Positions 1-8,833 are shown, counted from the stretch's first letter. The stretch is DNA of 64,000 nt from JBHJGP01 sp050331695 (GCA_050331695.1 JBHJGP010000015.1:103689-167688), one strand, 5' to 3'. The notes: generated by a model from the sequence alone, not told the origin. A program made the numbers and translations.

Positions 1-346
1 ACGTGATCAAGAACAGGCCCACGCCCGCCATGATCAAAAGGCCGGCGACAAAGAAAAACTCTTGCGGCCAAATCTCGATGAAGAAGAAGTAGAACCGACT
101 GTTGGCGATATCGATTAGAACCGCCTGATCGGGAGCGAATGGGCCGCGGTCCCAGCGAAGCCAGGGCGTCACGTAGTAAATGCCGAGCGTGACCGCCATG
201 ATCCACCATTTGGCGGTACGGAACCGGCCGGTCACCTTTTTCGGGAAGATCGGCTCCCGCGCCTTGTAGAGCTCGCGCTTCTCTTTGCTGTTTACCGCAT
301 CGACATCGATCCGATCGACCGCGTCATGAACCGTTACCGTTGCCAT
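1..346 (-). CDS. ccoG: Cytochrome c oxidase accessory protein CcoG, N-terminal part
   Basis: The reading frame starts at the ATG on the minus strand at 346 and runs off the left edge, so only about 115 residues are visible. It begins MATVTVHDAVDRIDVD and contains a KREPI-like basic stretch followed by a hydrophobic segment (WWIMAVTLGIYYVTPWLRW) and a second one after the motif DIANSRFYFF, as in the CcoG/RdxA/FixG family. Family members are membrane proteins with ferredoxin-type iron-sulfur clusters that help copper delivery to cbb3 oxidase; the cluster cysteines lie beyond the window. It follows ccoP by 30 bases, the usual ccoNOQP-G order. The assignment rests on context plus the N-terminal sequence. 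Confidence 0.85.
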   Translation of the reverse strand, partial: MATVTVHDAVDRIDVDAVNSKEKRELYKAREPIFPKKVTGRFRTAKWWIMAVTLGIYYVTPWLRWDRGPFAPDQAVLIDIANSRFYFFFIEIWPQEFFFVAGLLIMAGVGLFLIT

Positions 347-376
347 CGAGGCCGTCTGTCCTTCGTCTCCGCGTGA

Positions 377-1240
377 CTATTCACCGACGCCGAGGGCGTG
401 AACGTAAACCGTAAGCTGCTTGATCGTCGCCTCGTCCAGGCGGTGGCTCCAGCCGGGCATCACGCCGTAGCGTGAATGGGTGATCGTCTCGACGATGGAT
501 TCCACATCGCCGCCATAGAGCCAAATCGCGTCGTTGAGGGCCGGCGCGCCTTGCATGCGGTCACCGCCGCCGTCCTCGCCATGGCAGGCCGAGCAATTGT
601 TGAGATAGAGCTCTTCCGCTCCGTCCTCGACCTCGACGCTTGGATCCGACAGGCTGCGGACATAATCGGCGAGTTGGATGATTTCATCCCGCTGCAGGAT
701 GCCGTCGCGGCCAAAGGCTGGCATCTCGGAATAGCGGGTCTCGTCATTTTGTTCGTAGCGAATGCCGTGAAGCAGCGTGGTATGGATATCCTCCAAGCTG
801 CCGCCCCAGAGCCAGTCGTCGTCGTTCAGGTTGGGATAGCCCTCGAAGCCTGCGGCGCCTGAGCCGTGGCACTGGGAGCAGTTGTTGGCGAAGGCGGAGC
901 GGCCGCCGGCGACGGCGAACTGGAAGAGCTCCTCGTCATTGACGATCTGCTCGAGCGAGGCTTCCTCGATCTGCCCGTAGTAGCCGCCCTGGGCTTCGCG
1001 GGCCCGTTCGACCGCGGCAGCAACGTCGGCACGGCTCGAATAGCCGAGAAGTCCCCCGGTAGCGCTCGTGATCAGCGGCCAGGCCGGAAAGAAGATCGTA
1101 TAAACCAGCGCCCAGACGATGGTGATATAGAAGGTCCACAGCCACCAGCGTGGGAGCGGCGTGTTCAATTCCTTGATGCCGTCCCACTCGTGGCCCGTGG
1201 TTTCGGTGCCGGTGATCTCGTCGCGTTCGACGTCAGCCAT
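377..1240 (-). CDS. ccoP: cbb3-type cytochrome c oxidase subunit III (diheme CcoP)
   Basis: This is the membrane-anchored diheme c-type subunit that receives electrons for the cbb3 terminal oxidase. With the ATG at 1240 the protein has 287 residues: one membrane segment at about 32-52, then two cytochrome c domains with heme motifs CSQCH (121-125) and CSACH (216-220), each followed by a methionine-containing loop that could provide the axial ligand. A TTG at 1246 in frame is an alternative start, but the ATG lies 2 bases past the ccoQ stop and fits translational coupling. Length and two-heme architecture are standard for CcoP. Confidence 0.95.
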   Translation of the reverse strand: MADVERDEITGTETTGHEWDGIKELNTPLPRWWLWTFYITIVWALVYTIFFPAWPLITSATGGLLGYSSRADVAAAVERAREAQGGYYGQIEEASLEQIVNDEELFQFAVAGGRSAFANNCSQCHGSGAAGFEGYPNLNDDDWLWGGSLEDIHTTLLHGIRYEQNDETRYSEMPAFGRDGILQRDEIIQLADYVRSLSDPSVEVEDGAEELYLNNCSACHGEDGGGDRMQGAPALNDAIWLYGGDVESIVETITHSRYGVMPGWSHRLDEATIKQLTVYVHALGVGE

Positions 1241-1242
1241 GC

Positions 1243-1392
1243 TCAATCCTCACGAAACGGGATCTTGGCGTTTTCCTCATACTTGCGCTTTGCGCCGGGA
1301 CGGAAAACGAACAGGACCACCGCCAGAAAAACGATGATTAGGAACACCAGACCCCAGGTATCGGCGAATTGGCGCAGGCTCTCATAGTCCAT
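1243..1392 (-). CDS. ccoQ: cbb3-type cytochrome oxidase small subunit CcoQ
   Basis: A 49-residue protein (MDYESLRQFADTWGLVFL...) with a single membrane helix at about 13-31 followed by a basic and acidic tail that begins RPGAKRKYEENAK. This is the normal form of CcoQ, the small subunit or assembly stabiliser of cbb3 oxidase. It lies between ccoO (5 bases upstream) and ccoP, with its TGA just before the ccoP ATG. It is short and easily missed. Position, size and the post-helix motif together make the call secure. Confidence 0.92.
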   Translation of the reverse strand: MDYESLRQFADTWGLVFLIIVFLAVVLFVFRPGAKRKYEENAKIPFRED

Positions 1393-1397
1393 CGCTG

Positions 1398-2126
1398 TCA
1401 CCTCAAATTCGCGTCGGCGTCATAAACATCGAAATCGACCAGGGTGCCCAGCATCTGCAGATAGGCGACCAGCGCATCCATTTCGGTGAGGTTGTTCGGA
1501 TCACCGTCGAAGGCACTGACCGGAACCCTCTCGCCATAGCGCTCCAAAAGCCCGTCGACGCCGTCGCTGTCCGGGTTGGCTTGCGCCCTCATGTCGCTTC
1601 GGGCGTTTTCGACCATGGTGTCGGTATAGGGAACGCCGACACCGACATTGGCCCGCAAGTGATCACCAATGTTCGGCAGCTCCAGATCCGTGTCGAGCAG
1701 GAAGCTGTAGGTCGGCATGATCGATTCCGGTACCACCGACCGGGGATCGATCAGATGCTGGACGTGCCAATCGTCCGAGTATTTGCCGCCGACCCGGGCC
1801 AGATCCGGACCGGTCCGTTTCGAGCCCCACTGGAAGGGGTGGTCGTACATGCTTTCGGCCGCGAGGCTGTAATGGCCGTACCGCTCGACCTCATCGCGGA
1901 GCGGCCGGACCATCTGGCTGTGGCAATTGTAGCAGCCCTCGCGGACGTAGATGTTGCGGCCGGCGAGCTCCAGGGGCGTGTAGGGGCGCATCCCCTCCAC
2001 CTCCTCGATCGTGTTCTCCAGGTAGAAAAGGGGCGCGATCTCGACGATGCCGCCGATCGACACCACGACCAGGCTGCCGACCATCAAAAGCGTCGCGTTC
2101 TTCTCGAGGATTTCGTGACGGAACAT
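1398..2126 (-). CDS. ccoO: cbb3-type cytochrome c oxidase subunit II (monoheme CcoO)
   Basis: A 242-residue membrane-anchored monoheme cytochrome c. There is an N-terminal hydrophobic segment at about 12-30, the sequence RPYTPLELAGRNIYVREGC, and the single heme c motif CYNCH at 65-69 followed by SQMVRPLRDEVERYG, the CcoO signature. It passes electrons from CcoP to the binuclear centre in CcoN. It lies 11 bases downstream of ccoN and 5 bases upstream of ccoQ, in the same transcription unit. No truncation is apparent. Confidence 0.96.
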   Translation of the reverse strand: MFRHEILEKNATLLMVGSLVVVSIGGIVEIAPLFYLENTIEEVEGMRPYTPLELAGRNIYVREGCYNCHSQMVRPLRDEVERYGHYSLAAESMYDHPFQWGSKRTGPDLARVGGKYSDDWHVQHLIDPRSVVPESIMPTYSFLLDTDLELPNIGDHLRANVGVGVPYTDTMVENARSDMRAQANPDSDGVDGLLERYGERVPVSAFDGDPNNLTEMDALVAYLQMLGTLVDFDVYDADANLR

Positions 2127-2137
2127 GGGCTGGACCT

Positions 2138-3754
2138 CTACTCGGCGGGGGCGGCGACGGTCGCCGGGCGGGTGGTCATCGGTGCTTCTTCCCGGCGGTC
2201 ACCGCGGATGGTCCGCCAGACATTGTAGACCATGATCAGTCCGCCGGCGAGGTAGAGCACGCCGCCGAACGCCCGGATCACATAGTAGGGGAACATGGCG
2301 GCGACGGTCTCGGCGAAGCTGTATTCGAGAAAGCCCAGCGTGTCGTAGGCCCGCCACATTAGGCCCTGCATGATCCCGCTGACCCACATCGATGCGGCGT
2401 AGAGCACGATGCCGAGGGTCGCGAGCCAGAAGTGCCAATTGACCAGGCGCATGCTGTAGAGGGCTTCACGCTTCCACAAGACCGGTACCAGGAAGTAGAC
2501 CGCACCGAAACTGATCATGCCGACCCATCCCAGCGCGCCCGAGTGGACATGGCCAACGGTCCAGTCGGTGTAGTGGCTGAGCGAGTTCACCGCCTTGATC
2601 GACATCATCGGGCCTTCGAAGGTGCTCATGCCGTAAAAGGACACTGAGATCACGAGAAGGCGCAACACCGGGTCCGTCCGGAGTTTGTCCCAGGCGCCGG
2701 AAAGGGTCATCAGACCGTTGATCATGCCGCCCCAGCTCGGCATCCACAGCATGATCGAGAACACCATGCCGAGCGTCTGCGCCCAGTCCGGCAGCGCCGT
2801 GTAGTGCAGGTGGTGGGGACCGGCCCAGATGTAGAGGAAGATCAGCGCCCAGAAGTGGATGATCGACAGGCGGTAGCTGTAGACCGGGCGCTCCGCCCGC
2901 TTGGGCACGAAGTAATACATCATGCCGAGGAAGCCGGCGGTCAGGAAGAAACCCACAGCGTTGTGGCCGTACCACCATTGGGTGAGCGCGTCCTGGACAC
3001 CGGCGAACGCCGAATAGCTTTTCGAGCCGGCAAGCGACACCGGCAGCGATAGATTGTTGACGATGTGGAGCATCGCGATGGTCACGATGAAGGCGAGGTA
3101 GAACCAGTTGGCGACATAGATGTGCGGTTCCTTGCGCTTCATCAGCGTACCGACGAAGACCAGGAGATAGACGACCCAGACGATCGTCAGCCACAGATCC
3201 ACATACCATTCGGGCTCCGCATACTCCCTGCTCTGGGTGATGCCGAGCACGTAGCCGGTCGCCGCCAGCACGATGAAGGCCTGATAGCCCCAGAAGACGA
3301 ACCAGGCGGCGTTGCCGAGGGCCAGTCGGGCGCCGGTGGTTCGCTGCACGACGAAGAAGCTGGTGGCGATCAGGGCATTGCCGCCGAAGGCGAAGATGAC
3401 CGCCGAGGTGTGAACCGGCCGCAACCGGCCGAAATTGAAGTAGGGTTCGAGGTTGAGCTCGGGGAAGGCGAGCTGGAAGGCGATCAGCGTGCCCATCAGG
3501 AACCCGACCACGCCCCAGAAGACGGTAGCGATCACGCCGTAGCGGACGACGCCGTCCAGATAGTACTCGTCGTTCTGGGGTTTGCCGCGGCCTTCATAAT
3601 CGAAGCTGCGCAACCGCCAGATGGCGGCGCCGGCGCAAAGGGCCACGACCACCCAGGCGTGAAACGCGAAGAGGGCGTCTTCCGTCCTCGCTGCAAGACC
3701 CAGGGCCACCAATGAAATCACGCCCAAAATGGCGAGCTGGACCGCTCCTGCCAT
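2138..3754 (-). CDS. ccoN: cbb3-type cytochrome c oxidase catalytic subunit I
   Basis: The catalytic heme-copper subunit, polytopic, 538 residues from the ATG at 3754, which has a GGGGGAA ribosome site just upstream. Recognisable pieces are GRLRPVHTSAVIFAFGGN (low-spin heme region), NAVGFFLTAGFLGMMYYFVPK, and HFWALIFLYIWAGPHHLHYTALPDW with the paired histidines of the copper site. The frame stays open to a TTG at 3880, but that codon lies inside an FNR box and the extra 42 residues are arginine-rich and unlike CcoN, so the ATG is preferred. It is the first gene of ccoNOQP and is probably switched on by Fnr under low oxygen. Confidence 0.96.
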   Translation of the reverse strand: MAGAVQLAILGVISLVALGLAARTEDALFAFHAWVVVALCAGAAIWRLRSFDYEGRGKPQNDEYYLDGVVRYGVIATVFWGVVGFLMGTLIAFQLAFPELNLEPYFNFGRLRPVHTSAVIFAFGGNALIATSFFVVQRTTGARLALGNAAWFVFWGYQAFIVLAATGYVLGITQSREYAEPEWYVDLWLTIVWVVYLLVFVGTLMKRKEPHIYVANWFYLAFIVTIAMLHIVNNLSLPVSLAGSKSYSAFAGVQDALTQWWYGHNAVGFFLTAGFLGMMYYFVPKRAERPVYSYRLSIIHFWALIFLYIWAGPHHLHYTALPDWAQTLGMVFSIMLWMPSWGGMINGLMTLSGAWDKLRTDPVLRLLVISVSFYGMSTFEGPMMSIKAVNSLSHYTDWTVGHVHSGALGWVGMISFGAVYFLVPVLWKREALYSMRLVNWHFWLATLGIVLYAASMWVSGIMQGLMWRAYDTLGFLEYSFAETVAAMFPYYVIRAFGGVLYLAGGLIMVYNVWRTIRGDRREEAPMTTRPATVAAPAE

Positions 3755-3866
3755 AATTCCCCCGAAACGATTGTCGTCACGCAACCAAGCGCGACCTGTG
3801 GCAGCCCCCAATCGGCCCACCCACCGAACACGGATGCCAAGCTGACGCTGGCGGGTGCCGATTACC

Positions 3867-3880
3867 TTGACCTGGATCAA
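3867..3880. promoter_or_regulatory. FNR/FixK-type operator upstream of ccoN
   Basis: TTGACCTGGATCAA matches the FNR half-sites TTGAY-N4-RTCAA exactly. Its inner edge is 112 bases upstream of the ccoN ATG, so it can activate the cco operon from an upstream position. The gene for an Fnr-family regulator starts about 800 bases away. Confidence 0.85.
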
Positions 3881-3935
3881 AGCGGGTCTGTGGACTTAAG
3901 GCTCGGTCGGTCGGTAAGAGCCCGTCGGGCGGTGG

Positions 3936-4694
3936 CTACTCGCCGGCCAGCTGGGCAAGGGCGCGGAGATCGGGGATGGTCACCACCCGCTGGCTGTCGG
4001 TCCGGATCAGGCCCGCGGTGCGTAGTTTGGTCAGTTGGCGGCTCACCGTCTCGATGGTGAGCCCCAGAAAGTCCGCCATTTCAGCCCGTGTCAGCGGCAG
4101 GATCAGCGTGACCTTTCCCTGGTCGGCGGCGCCATGGCCCGAGCGGCGCCCCAGGTGGCAGAGAAAGGTTGCGATCTTTTCGTCCGCGCGCTTTCGGCCC
4201 AGGAGAAGCATCCATTCCCGCGCCATGTCGAGCTCGCCCAGGGTGCGCTGAAACAGGCGAAGCTCCAGCTTCGGAAACTCCTTGAGCAAGGTTTCGAAGG
4301 CCGGTCGGGGAAAGCGGCAAAGTTCCACATCGGTCGCCGCCTCGGCATTGTGCGACGCCAGCTTATCAAAGGGGCGGCCTAGAAAATCGCCCGGAAACAT
4401 CAACCCCACGATCTGCTCGCGGCCGTCAGCCATGGACTTGGTCAATTTAACGACGCCGGCGACGATGTTGGCGACCGCGTCGATGGGCTCGCCCACGGTC
4501 ATGATCGAGGCTCTGGGCGGCAGATACTGGCTTCGGGCGATGGCGTTGAGGCGCTTGAGCTCGTCCGCCGTCAGGGCGCCGCTGATGGCATGGCTCCCGA
4601 CCACGCAATGCTCGCACCGCAACTTGGCAGATGTCGGCCGTCCTGGGCATAGTTGTGCGTCCATCGCGGAACCGTTCTCCAATATGCTAACCAC
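3936..4694 (-). CDS. Fnr/Crp-family oxygen-responsive transcriptional regulator
   Basis: A 252-residue Crp/Fnr-family activator with a cyclic-nucleotide-binding-like beta roll (about 45-150), a dimer helix, and a winged helix-turn-helix at about 200-232. The recognition helix reads GLTIETVSRQL, with E215, S218 and R219 as in FNR, which fits binding to TTGAT half-sites. Cysteines sit at 16, 27, 30 and 126. C27 and C30 align with the CxxC pair of Fnr proteins and C126 with the central ligand, but the position of the remaining N-terminal ligand (ICGAL in FnrN-type proteins) reads ISGAL, with Ser38 encoded by AGC. C16 might substitute. Oxygen sensing is therefore inferred, not shown. It lies between cco genes it probably controls and an FNR box in its own upstream region. 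M11 (4664) is an alternative start. Confidence 0.85.
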   Translation of the reverse strand: MVSILENGSAMDAQLCPGRPTSAKLRCEHCVVGSHAISGALTADELKRLNAIARSQYLPPRASIMTVGEPIDAVANIVAGVVKLTKSMADGREQIVGLMFPGDFLGRPFDKLASHNAEAATDVELCRFPRPAFETLLKEFPKLELRLFQRTLGELDMAREWMLLLGRKRADEKIATFLCHLGRRSGHGAADQGKVTLILPLTRAEMADFLGLTIETVSRQLTKLRTAGLIRTDSQRVVTIPDLRALAQLAGE

Positions 4695-4770
4695 TCAACT
4701 ATGGCACAGGCGGGACCGAAGACCGAGCGTCCGAAGCTCTTACCTTTCGTCTCACCCAAGGCACACTCGA

Positions 4771-4784
4771 TTGATGTGGATCAA
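4771..4784. promoter_or_regulatory. FNR-type operator between the regulator gene and the DUF2189 gene
   Basis: TTGATGTGGATCAA is a full FNR consensus site. It is 76 bases upstream of the regulator start and about 84 bases upstream of the DUF2189 start, so it could serve autoregulation, activation of the divergent gene, or both. Confidence 0.85.
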
Positions 4785-4868
4785 AGACAAGAATGACAGT
4801 GCCGCTCACGAAAGCTACGATTTTGTCTATGCGAGCCGTCGCGCCGCGCAAGCTTGGGGATGGGGCCA

Positions 4869-5678
4869 ATGACGGAACAAGGTGGGGCTGGCGCCATGGT
4901 CGAGCGCCCTGTCGTGGGCGGGATGCCGGCGATCAAGACGATCGGTATCGCAGATGTCCGTGACGCGTTGGGCAGCGGCATCGATGATTTCGCCGCCATG
5001 GCCAAGATGAGCGTGGTCTTTGGCCTGGTCTACGCGCTCGCCGGTCTGTTCATCCTTTGGATCGCGATCGCCCAGGGCCTGTTGGTCCTGGCGTTTCCCT
5101 TGGTCGCGGGCTTCACGCTGATCGGACCGTTTGCCGCGGTCGGCCTCTACGAAATGAGCCGACACCGGGAAAAGGGTCTTCCCGTCACCTGGTCGACCTT
5201 GTTGCGTTCCATGCGCCACGCGTCGGCCGGCTCGATCGTATTTCTCGGCTTCGCGCTGATGTTCACCTTCTTCGTCTGGCTACGGATCGCGCTTCTGATC
5301 TACGCTTTGATTTTCGGCACGGCACCGATCGACATCGCCGATCTTCTGGATCAGTTGGTGACTACGGGCCGGGGATGGCTGTTCCTGCTTCTCGGCAACG
5401 GCATCGGCGCCGCCTTCGCGCTCATGGCGTTCTCGCTGAGCGTGATCTCGTTCCCGCTTCTTTTGGACAGGGACGCAGATTTCGTGACCGCCATCGTCAC
5501 CTCGATCCGGGTGGTCCTGATAAACCCGGTGCCGATGCTGCTGTGGGCCGTCATCGTCGCAGCCAGTCTAGTGGTAGCCTGCGCGCCGGCGTTTTTGGGA
5601 TTGATCATCGCCCTTCCGGTACTCGGCCATTCGACCTGGCACCTCTATCGCAAGACGGTGGCGGGCGCCGACAGCTAA
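4869..5678 (+). CDS. DUF2189-family integral membrane protein
   Basis: A 269-residue protein with about six hydrophobic segments (for example VVFGLVYALAGLFILWIAIA and SIVFLGFALMFTFFVWLRIA). The central sequence with GPFAAVGLYEMSRHREKG and the closing LGHSTWHLYRKTV motif are typical of the DUF2189 group, predicted inner-membrane proteins of unknown function often found near anaerobic or microaerobic respiration genes. An exact FNR box lies about 84 bases upstream of the start, so it probably belongs to the low-oxygen regulon with cbb3 oxidase. A TTG at 4854 in frame would add five residues. Confidence 0.8.
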   Translation: MTEQGGAGAMVERPVVGGMPAIKTIGIADVRDALGSGIDDFAAMAKMSVVFGLVYALAGLFILWIAIAQGLLVLAFPLVAGFTLIGPFAAVGLYEMSRHREKGLPVTWSTLLRSMRHASAGSIVFLGFALMFTFFVWLRIALLIYALIFGTAPIDIADLLDQLVTTGRGWLFLLLGNGIGAAFALMAFSLSVISFPLLLDRDADFVTAIVTSIRVVLINPVPMLLWAVIVAASLVVACAPAFLGLIIALPVLGHSTWHLYRKTVAGADS

Positions 5679-5879
5679 CCGTCAAACGGGCGCGAGCTCG
5701 AGTTCGCGCGCCAGATCACCGCTGTTTGCGAAGTTCGGCCTGACCGCCGTCAAATAAATCCGCTGACCCTGTCGCCACCTTCTTTAATTGAAATGTGGTA
5801 ACCATCACATCGGCTAAAGTCAGGGCGACGTAGGGCTTAGGTATCATTTCGAGATCTTTGGCCTGCCGGAGACGAGGGC

Positions 5880-7157
5880 ATGATACCGAGACTGTTGATC
5901 GGGGCGGTGATCTTGTTGGGCGCGATCGATAGCGCCAGAGCAGAGGTTCGCTGCGGTGTTTCCCGGCCGATCAAGCAAGAAGTCGAGCGAAGCACCGCCA
6001 ACATCGACACCGCCAAATTCCTCAACCATGTCCGAGATTCTTTTCGAGAAAGATTCAAGGGCTATGCCGTCATTCTGACGGGATCCCAGGGCCGCCGTCT
6101 GGGGTTTCGTCGAGAAGGCTGGGCGATCGACCCTTGTGAGCCGTCGACCTCCGGGGTTCGGTTCGATCTGAATACGGAATCGGCCATCGGCAGCGTGACC
6201 AAACTTTTCACCACGGTCGCCGTCCTAAAGGCGACGACCGACAGTCCCGCTTCCCACCTGCAACGACCCCTCACACACTTCCTGCCGTTTCGCTGGCGGA
6301 ACATGGCGCACAGCTTTTACGACACCGTCACAATCGAAGAATTGCTCCAGCACAAAGGCGGCTTCTTCAAGTCGGGCGGCGGAAAACATGTTTCCGAGCG
6401 GCTTGCCGGCGGCCGGGAAAGAAGTCTGGGTGATTACAGGCGCCAGCCAAGATTTTATTCGAACTCGAGCATGGGCATCTTTCATTTCATCTACGCCAGA
6501 TACGGTTTCAGGAGCACCAACTTCCTAAATCCGAAAAGTCTGCATGATGTGGAAGTCGAGCACCAGAACAGCAACAATGCGACCTACAATGCGGAAGTTC
6601 AGAAGGTCACGTCCGCCGCTTTCAACCACGGGCTCTATCGGCATATACTGAAGCCTCTGGCGATCTCCGCGACCTGCGACGCACGCGTCTCGAGATTTCC
6701 GGCGAGCAACGCGATCAAGTCACCGCCGAACGCGCCCATCGTTCACTTCCCCTTCCACAATGTCGCCAGATCCTATGCGTCCGCGACCGACAGCCGGGGC
6801 GCCTTGTTGGCGAGTAGCATGCAGAACTGCGCGGCGGGCGGTCTCTACATGTCCGCGAAGGATCTGGCGGCCTTCGTTTTCGCGCTGGGTGACCTGAGCT
6901 TTCTGTCGAAGGCCGACCGGGACCGGATGATGAATGGCGGCCCGGTCAACAATCTTTACGCTTTCGGCACGATCAGCGCCGAGGGGGGCCGCGCGTTCTG
7001 GCATAACGGCAAGCGGACCGAGGGCGGCAACAGCTCCTACGCCGTGGTCCTGCGTTTCGCCAGCGGCGCGTCAGCGGTGTTCGTCACCAACTCCGACAAT
7101 GACGGCACCAATACGCTGAACACCATCCGGGACGCCTACAATCTCGCCCGGCAGTAA
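5880..7157 (+). CDS. Secreted serine hydrolase, beta-lactamase/D,D-peptidase fold
   Basis: A 425-residue exported protein: signal peptide MIPRLLIGAVILLGAIDSARA (about 1-21), then a penicillin-binding serine-hydrolase domain. The three active-site elements are visible: SVTK (S105, K108), YSN (193-195) and HNG (375-377), the order seen in class C beta-lactamases, D,D-peptidases and esterases of that fold. The insert between the first and second motifs and the asparagine- and histidine-rich stretch around 220-245 are unusual. It stands alone, with 200 bases before and 188 bases after. Substrate is not evident; antibiotic resistance should not be assumed. Confidence 0.75.
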   Translation: MIPRLLIGAVILLGAIDSARAEVRCGVSRPIKQEVERSTANIDTAKFLNHVRDSFRERFKGYAVILTGSQGRRLGFRREGWAIDPCEPSTSGVRFDLNTESAIGSVTKLFTTVAVLKATTDSPASHLQRPLTHFLPFRWRNMAHSFYDTVTIEELLQHKGGFFKSGGGKHVSERLAGGRERSLGDYRRQPRFYSNSSMGIFHFIYARYGFRSTNFLNPKSLHDVEVEHQNSNNATYNAEVQKVTSAAFNHGLYRHILKPLAISATCDARVSRFPASNAIKSPPNAPIVHFPFHNVARSYASATDSRGALLASSMQNCAAGGLYMSAKDLAAFVFALGDLSFLSKADRDRMMNGGPVNNLYAFGTISAEGGRAFWHNGKRTEGGNSSYAVVLRFASGASAVFVTNSDNDGTNTLNTIRDAYNLARQ

Positions 7158-7345
7158 ATTTTCGTCCGACTGTGCTGAGACGTTTTTCCCGCCGACCTCA
7201 CTTGGACCGCTGATCTAGTCAGCGTCCCGAACAGGCGAAGTTCCACAGTCGGCTCGGATTTCGTCGCTTACAAGCTTGCCCCGGGGGGAAGCTCGAACTC
7301 TCAGCCAGAAATCCTATCTGGGAGAGAGTAACCGAGCTGGATTTC

Positions 7346-8833
7346 ATGAGCGCTGAGGCCATCCACCTCCCGTTTGACAATAGCTACGCTCGAATGCCGG
7401 AGCGGCTTTACGTCCGGATGCCGCCGACACCGGTGACGGCGCCGGCGCTGGTGCTTTTCAACGGGCCGCTCGCTGATGACCTCGGCCTCGGCCATCTCGA
7501 TCCCCAGGATCCGCTCCTTGCCCAGGCTCTCGCCGGCAACCACGTACCCGCAGGGGCCGAGCCGATAGCCATGGCCTATGCCGGACATCAGTTCGGCCAG
7601 TTCGTGCCCCAGTTGGGCGATGGCCGCGCCATTCTTTTGGGCGAGATCTTGGACAACTCCCGGCGCCGGCGGGACGTTCAGCTCAAGGGCTCCGGACGCA
7701 CACCCTTCTCGCGCAATGGCGACGGCCGCGCCGGCCTGGGTCCTGTGCTTCGCGAATACATCATCAGCGAGGCGATGCACGCGCTTCGCATCCCGACCAC
7801 GCGCTCGCTCGCGGTCGTCACAACCGGTGAGCCGGTCTTTCGCGAGACAGCTCTTCCCGGCGCGGTTCTGACCCGGGTCGCGGCCAGCCACGTTCGGGTC
7901 GGCACCTTCCAGTTTTTCGCCGTCCGGCGTGATCAGGACGGCGTCAAACAGTTGGCCGACCACGTGATCGCCCGGCACTATCCCGAGGTCAAAGACACCG
8001 AAGAGCCCTATCTGGGGTTATTCGATGCCGTCGTCGCAGCCCAGGCTCAGCTCGTCGCTCAGTGGATGCAGGTGGGCTTCATCCACGGCGTCATGAACAC
8101 CGACAATATGGCGATTTCGGGCGAGACGATCGATTATGGCCCTTGTGCCTTCATGGACACATTCGATCCGGCGACGGTGTTCAGCTCGATCGACCTCATG
8201 GGCCGCTACGCCTTCGCCAATCAACCGGCGATCGCCCAGTGGAACCTGGCCCGTTTCGCCGAGCCCTTGCTGGCGCTGATCGATCCGAGCCCGGAGCGCG
8301 CCGTCGAACGGGTAAGTGATGTTCTCACCAGCTTCACCGATCGCTTCGAGCGATCCTGGTCTGAGGGAATGGCCCACAAGCTAGGCCTGGGCACCGCCGA
8401 ACCGGACGACAACGCGCTGATCAGCGATCTTCTGGAGACGATGCACCGAGGAAAAGCCGACTATACCCTGACCTTTCGCGGCCTCGCCCACGCAGCCGCC
8501 GATACCGAAGCCCACAACACCGTCCGCCGCCTGTTCGACGAGCCTGGGGCCTATGATCGTTGGGCCGAGAGGGGGGAGGCCCGGCTGGCGCGGGAGCCGG
8601 AACCGAGGGGGACGCGGGCAGCGGCGATGCGGGCGGCCAATCCGGCCTTCATCCCCCGCAATCACCGGGTCGAGCAGGCCTTGGCCGCAGCGGTCACCAA
8701 CAGCGATTTCGGACCCGTAAAAGCATTGCTCGACGTGCTCGCCGACCCGTTTGAAGACAGGCCGGACCGGCGCTTTTACGCGACCCCGCCCGAGCCGAGC
8801 GAGCAGGTGTACCAGACGTTTTGCGGCACCTAA
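7346..8833 (+). CDS. selO: Protein adenylyltransferase SelO (YdiU/UPF0061)
   Basis: A 495-residue pseudokinase-fold enzyme that transfers AMP from ATP to protein side chains. Family landmarks are MAYAGHQFGQFVPQLGDGRA, VQLKGSGRTPFSRNGDGRA (nucleotide-binding lysine and glycine-rich region), LREYIISEAMHAL, and GFIHGVMNTDNMAISG with the metal-binding Asn/Asp pair. The protein ends FCGT, so a cysteine sits third from the C-terminus, where several SelO proteins carry selenocysteine or cysteine. It overlaps the convergent dehydrogenase gene by 4 bases. It probably acts in redox stress, by family knowledge only. Confidence 0.95.
   Translation: MSAEAIHLPFDNSYARMPERLYVRMPPTPVTAPALVLFNGPLADDLGLGHLDPQDPLLAQALAGNHVPAGAEPIAMAYAGHQFGQFVPQLGDGRAILLGEILDNSRRRRDVQLKGSGRTPFSRNGDGRAGLGPVLREYIISEAMHALRIPTTRSLAVVTTGEPVFRETALPGAVLTRVAASHVRVGTFQFFAVRRDQDGVKQLADHVIARHYPEVKDTEEPYLGLFDAVVAAQAQLVAQWMQVGFIHGVMNTDNMAISGETIDYGPCAFMDTFDPATVFSSIDLMGRYAFANQPAIAQWNLARFAEPLLALIDPSPERAVERVSDVLTSFTDRFERSWSEGMAHKLGLGTAEPDDNALISDLLETMHRGKADYTLTFRGLAHAAADTEAHNTVRRLFDEPGAYDRWAERGEARLAREPEPRGTRAAAMRAANPAFIPRNHRVEQALAAAVTNSDFGPVKALLDVLADPFEDRPDRRFYATPPEPSEQVYQTFCGT

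Noticed and set aside
3755..3880. Longer ccoN start at the TTG at 3880
   Set aside because: The TTG is part of the FNR box and the added 42 residues are arginine-rich and not family-like; the ATG at 3754 has a good ribosome site.
5880..7157. Beta-lactamase resistance gene
   Set aside because: The motifs also fit D,D-peptidases and esterases of the same fold, so resistance is not supported.
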